In this document: positions 63,129-64,000 of the stretch, piece after piece
Layout of the letters: every line of letters begins with the position of its first letter
Position numbering within the stretch: position 1 is the stretch's first letter
Origin: Ruminococcus sp.
GTDB lineage: Bacteria > Bacillota > Clostridia > Oscillospirales > Ruminococcaceae
Reading direction: 5' to 3'
DNA: 64,000 nucleotides
Assembly: GCA_017478965.1 (NCBI GenBank)
Contig: JAFVCV010000026.1
Span: 1 to 64,000, forward strand
The notes under the pieces: generated by a model
Seen by the model: only the letters and a program-made list of their open reading frames with translations
What the model was told of the DNA's origin: nothing
The model's database searches: none
Made by a program: the position numbers and the translations under genes

Positions 63129-63183
63129 CCTGCCGGGTATGAAGTAGCGCCGTGCCAGGCGCCGCTTTATATTCCGGCGGAGG
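63129..63183 (+). ncRNA. Structured 5' leader of the response-regulator mRNA
   Basis: A compact two-stem fold: outer GCCGGG (63132-63137) with TCCGGC (63173-63178) extended by flanking pairs, inner GCGCC (63147-63151) with GGCGC (63158-63162) around GTGCCA. The internal loops are GTATGAAGTA-like on the left and CGCTTTATAT-like on the right. The leader is ~150 bases in all. It matches no riboswitch class I can name, so it is a candidate only. Confidence 0.4.
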
Positions 63184-63270
63184 ATTTAAGGTATTTTTAA
63201 GAATTATATCAGCCTGATTTTAAGTATTGTGTTATATCATAATTACATCAAAGGAAAGGATGCAGAACAA

Positions 63271-63981
63271 ATGAAAGACAACACCCCCAGTATACTTGTC
63301 GTTGACGATGACAGAGACATAGTAGCAGCTATAGCGAAAGTGCTTGAGCTTGAGGGATATCATACCGTAAAGGCCTATGACGGTATAGATGCTCTGGAAA
63401 AGCTTGGCGAGAACGATATCCAGCTGATACTGATAGATATAATGATGCCTCGTCTCGACGGGCTTTCAGCACTGATGAAGATAAGAGAGAAAAAGAATAT
63501 ACCCGTCATCGTGCTGTCGGCCAAGTCGGAGGACTCCGACAAGATACTGGGGCTTTCCATGGGTGCGGACGATTACATAACAAAGCCCTATAATCCCATG
63601 GAGCTTGTAGCAAGAGTAAGGAGCAATCTCCGCCGTTATCTCCAGCTTGGCGCTGCGGATACGGCGGGCAAAACGGATGTTATCACTATAGGCGGTCTGG
63701 TGCTGGATAAGCAGGCCAAGACCCTCACTGCTGAGGGCGAGCCTGTTAAGCTCACCGCCACTGAACTGAAAATACTTGAATTCCTTATGGAAAATGCCGG
63801 CAGAGTATTTTCAGCAGAAGAGATATACAGGAAGGTGTGGAACGAAGATGCGTATGCGGTGGAGAACACAGTAATGGTCCATATCAGACACATCAGGGAA
63901 AAGATAGAGATAGATCCGAAGGAACCGAGATATTTAAAGGTGGTGTGGGGAATTGGATACAAGATCGAGAAAGGCAGATAA
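63271..63981 (+). CDS. OmpR-family two-component response regulator
   Basis: 236 aa from ATG 63271 (AAAGGAAAGG upstream); the frame extends to 63229 without an SD. Receiver domain with acidic pocket VDDD near residue 11, phospho-acceptor Asp56 (LILIDIMMP), and LSAKSED/TKPYNP Lys signatures; then a winged-helix DNA-binding domain (~135-235) with TATELKILEFL and IRHIREKIE. It is close to VanR/WalR-type regulators. The histidine kinase is expected just beyond the window end, which begins 19 bases later. Confidence 0.92.
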   Translation: MKDNTPSILVVDDDRDIVAAIAKVLELEGYHTVKAYDGIDALEKLGENDIQLILIDIMMPRLDGLSALMKIREKKNIPVIVLSAKSEDSDKILGLSMGADDYITKPYNPMELVARVRSNLRRYLQLGAADTAGKTDVITIGGLVLDKQAKTLTAEGEPVKLTATELKILEFLMENAGRVFSAEEIYRKVWNEDAYAVENTVMVHIRHIREKIEIDPKEPRYLKVVWGIGYKIEKGR

Positions 63982-64000
63982 GTTTTTTGCAAAGCCCCTG

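Overview
The window is one continuous piece of a low-to-moderate GC (by eye near 50 %) Firmicutes chromosome, almost entirely coding, with short spacers, Shine-Dalgarno (SD) sites close to AAGGAGG and sigma-A promoters that nearly all have a 17-bp spacer. Gene order and content point to class Clostridia, most likely Ruminococcus or a close relative in the Oscillospiraceae. The evidence is the ispH-rpsA fusion, the pyrH-frr-uppS-cdsA-dxr-rseP-ispG-polC cluster, the miaB-ylbF-mutS-mutL-miaA-hfq cluster, the yggS-sepF-ylmH-divIVA-lspA-rluD division cluster, a HisZ-dependent short HisG, split transketolase, and the sporulation genes dpaA, dpaB and yunB. The genus is an inference. I see no rRNA, tRNA, CRISPR array, insertion sequence or prophage, and no gene-free stretch longer than 300 bases.

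Layout. 1-3000: the end of a cmk-plsC fusion and an ispH-rpsA fusion. 3.2-8 kb: a class A penicillin-binding protein, an RNA methyltransferase, a HAD phosphatase and an AIM24-like protein. 8.2-10.3 kb, minus strand: an EF-G paralogue with altered GTPase motifs, divergent from dpaAB (dipicolinate synthase, spore core). 12.3-16.9 kb: glgA, a DacF-like protein that has lost all three penicillin-binding catalytic motifs, pgi and a small P-loop gene. 17-21.4 kb: yceD-rpmF, then der-plsY-gpsA-yjbQ. 21.5-32.5 kb: the pyrH to polC cluster for translation, lipid, isoprenoid and replication functions. 32.5-40.4 kb: a histidine operon hisZ-G-D-x-y-B-H-F-I-E with no hisA or hisC, two foreign-looking genes in the middle (an unrecognised 381-aa protein and a truncated polysaccharide deacetylase) and a frameshift in hisE. 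40.6-49.4 kb: a Cys-containing conserved protein, then miaB, an ylbF/ymcA-type gene with a cysteine tail, mutS, mutL, miaA and hfq. 49.4-56.1 kb: an HlyD-like membrane protein and the division/envelope cluster ending in lspA (with an unusual tail), rluD and a Cof-type phosphatase. 56.1-61.2 kb: split transketolase, a small helical protein, yunB and ligA. 61.3-63.0 kb, minus strand: a Nudix hydrolase and a DUF815 ATPase, divergent from a response-regulator gene that has a long structured leader and ends just before the window does.

How it fits together: most genes are housekeeping (MEP isoprenoid steps IspH, Dxr and IspG feed UppS; CdsA, PlsY, PlsC and GpsA build phospholipid; the class A PBP and LspA work at the envelope). 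I found no clear new multi-gene defence or metabolic system. The unusual items are individual: a probable internal translation start that would release free ribosomal protein S1 from the IspH-S1 fusion, the catalytically dead DacF paralogue, the altered EF-G paralogue, the disturbed histidine operon, the LspA tail, and several candidate RNA-structure regulatory sites.
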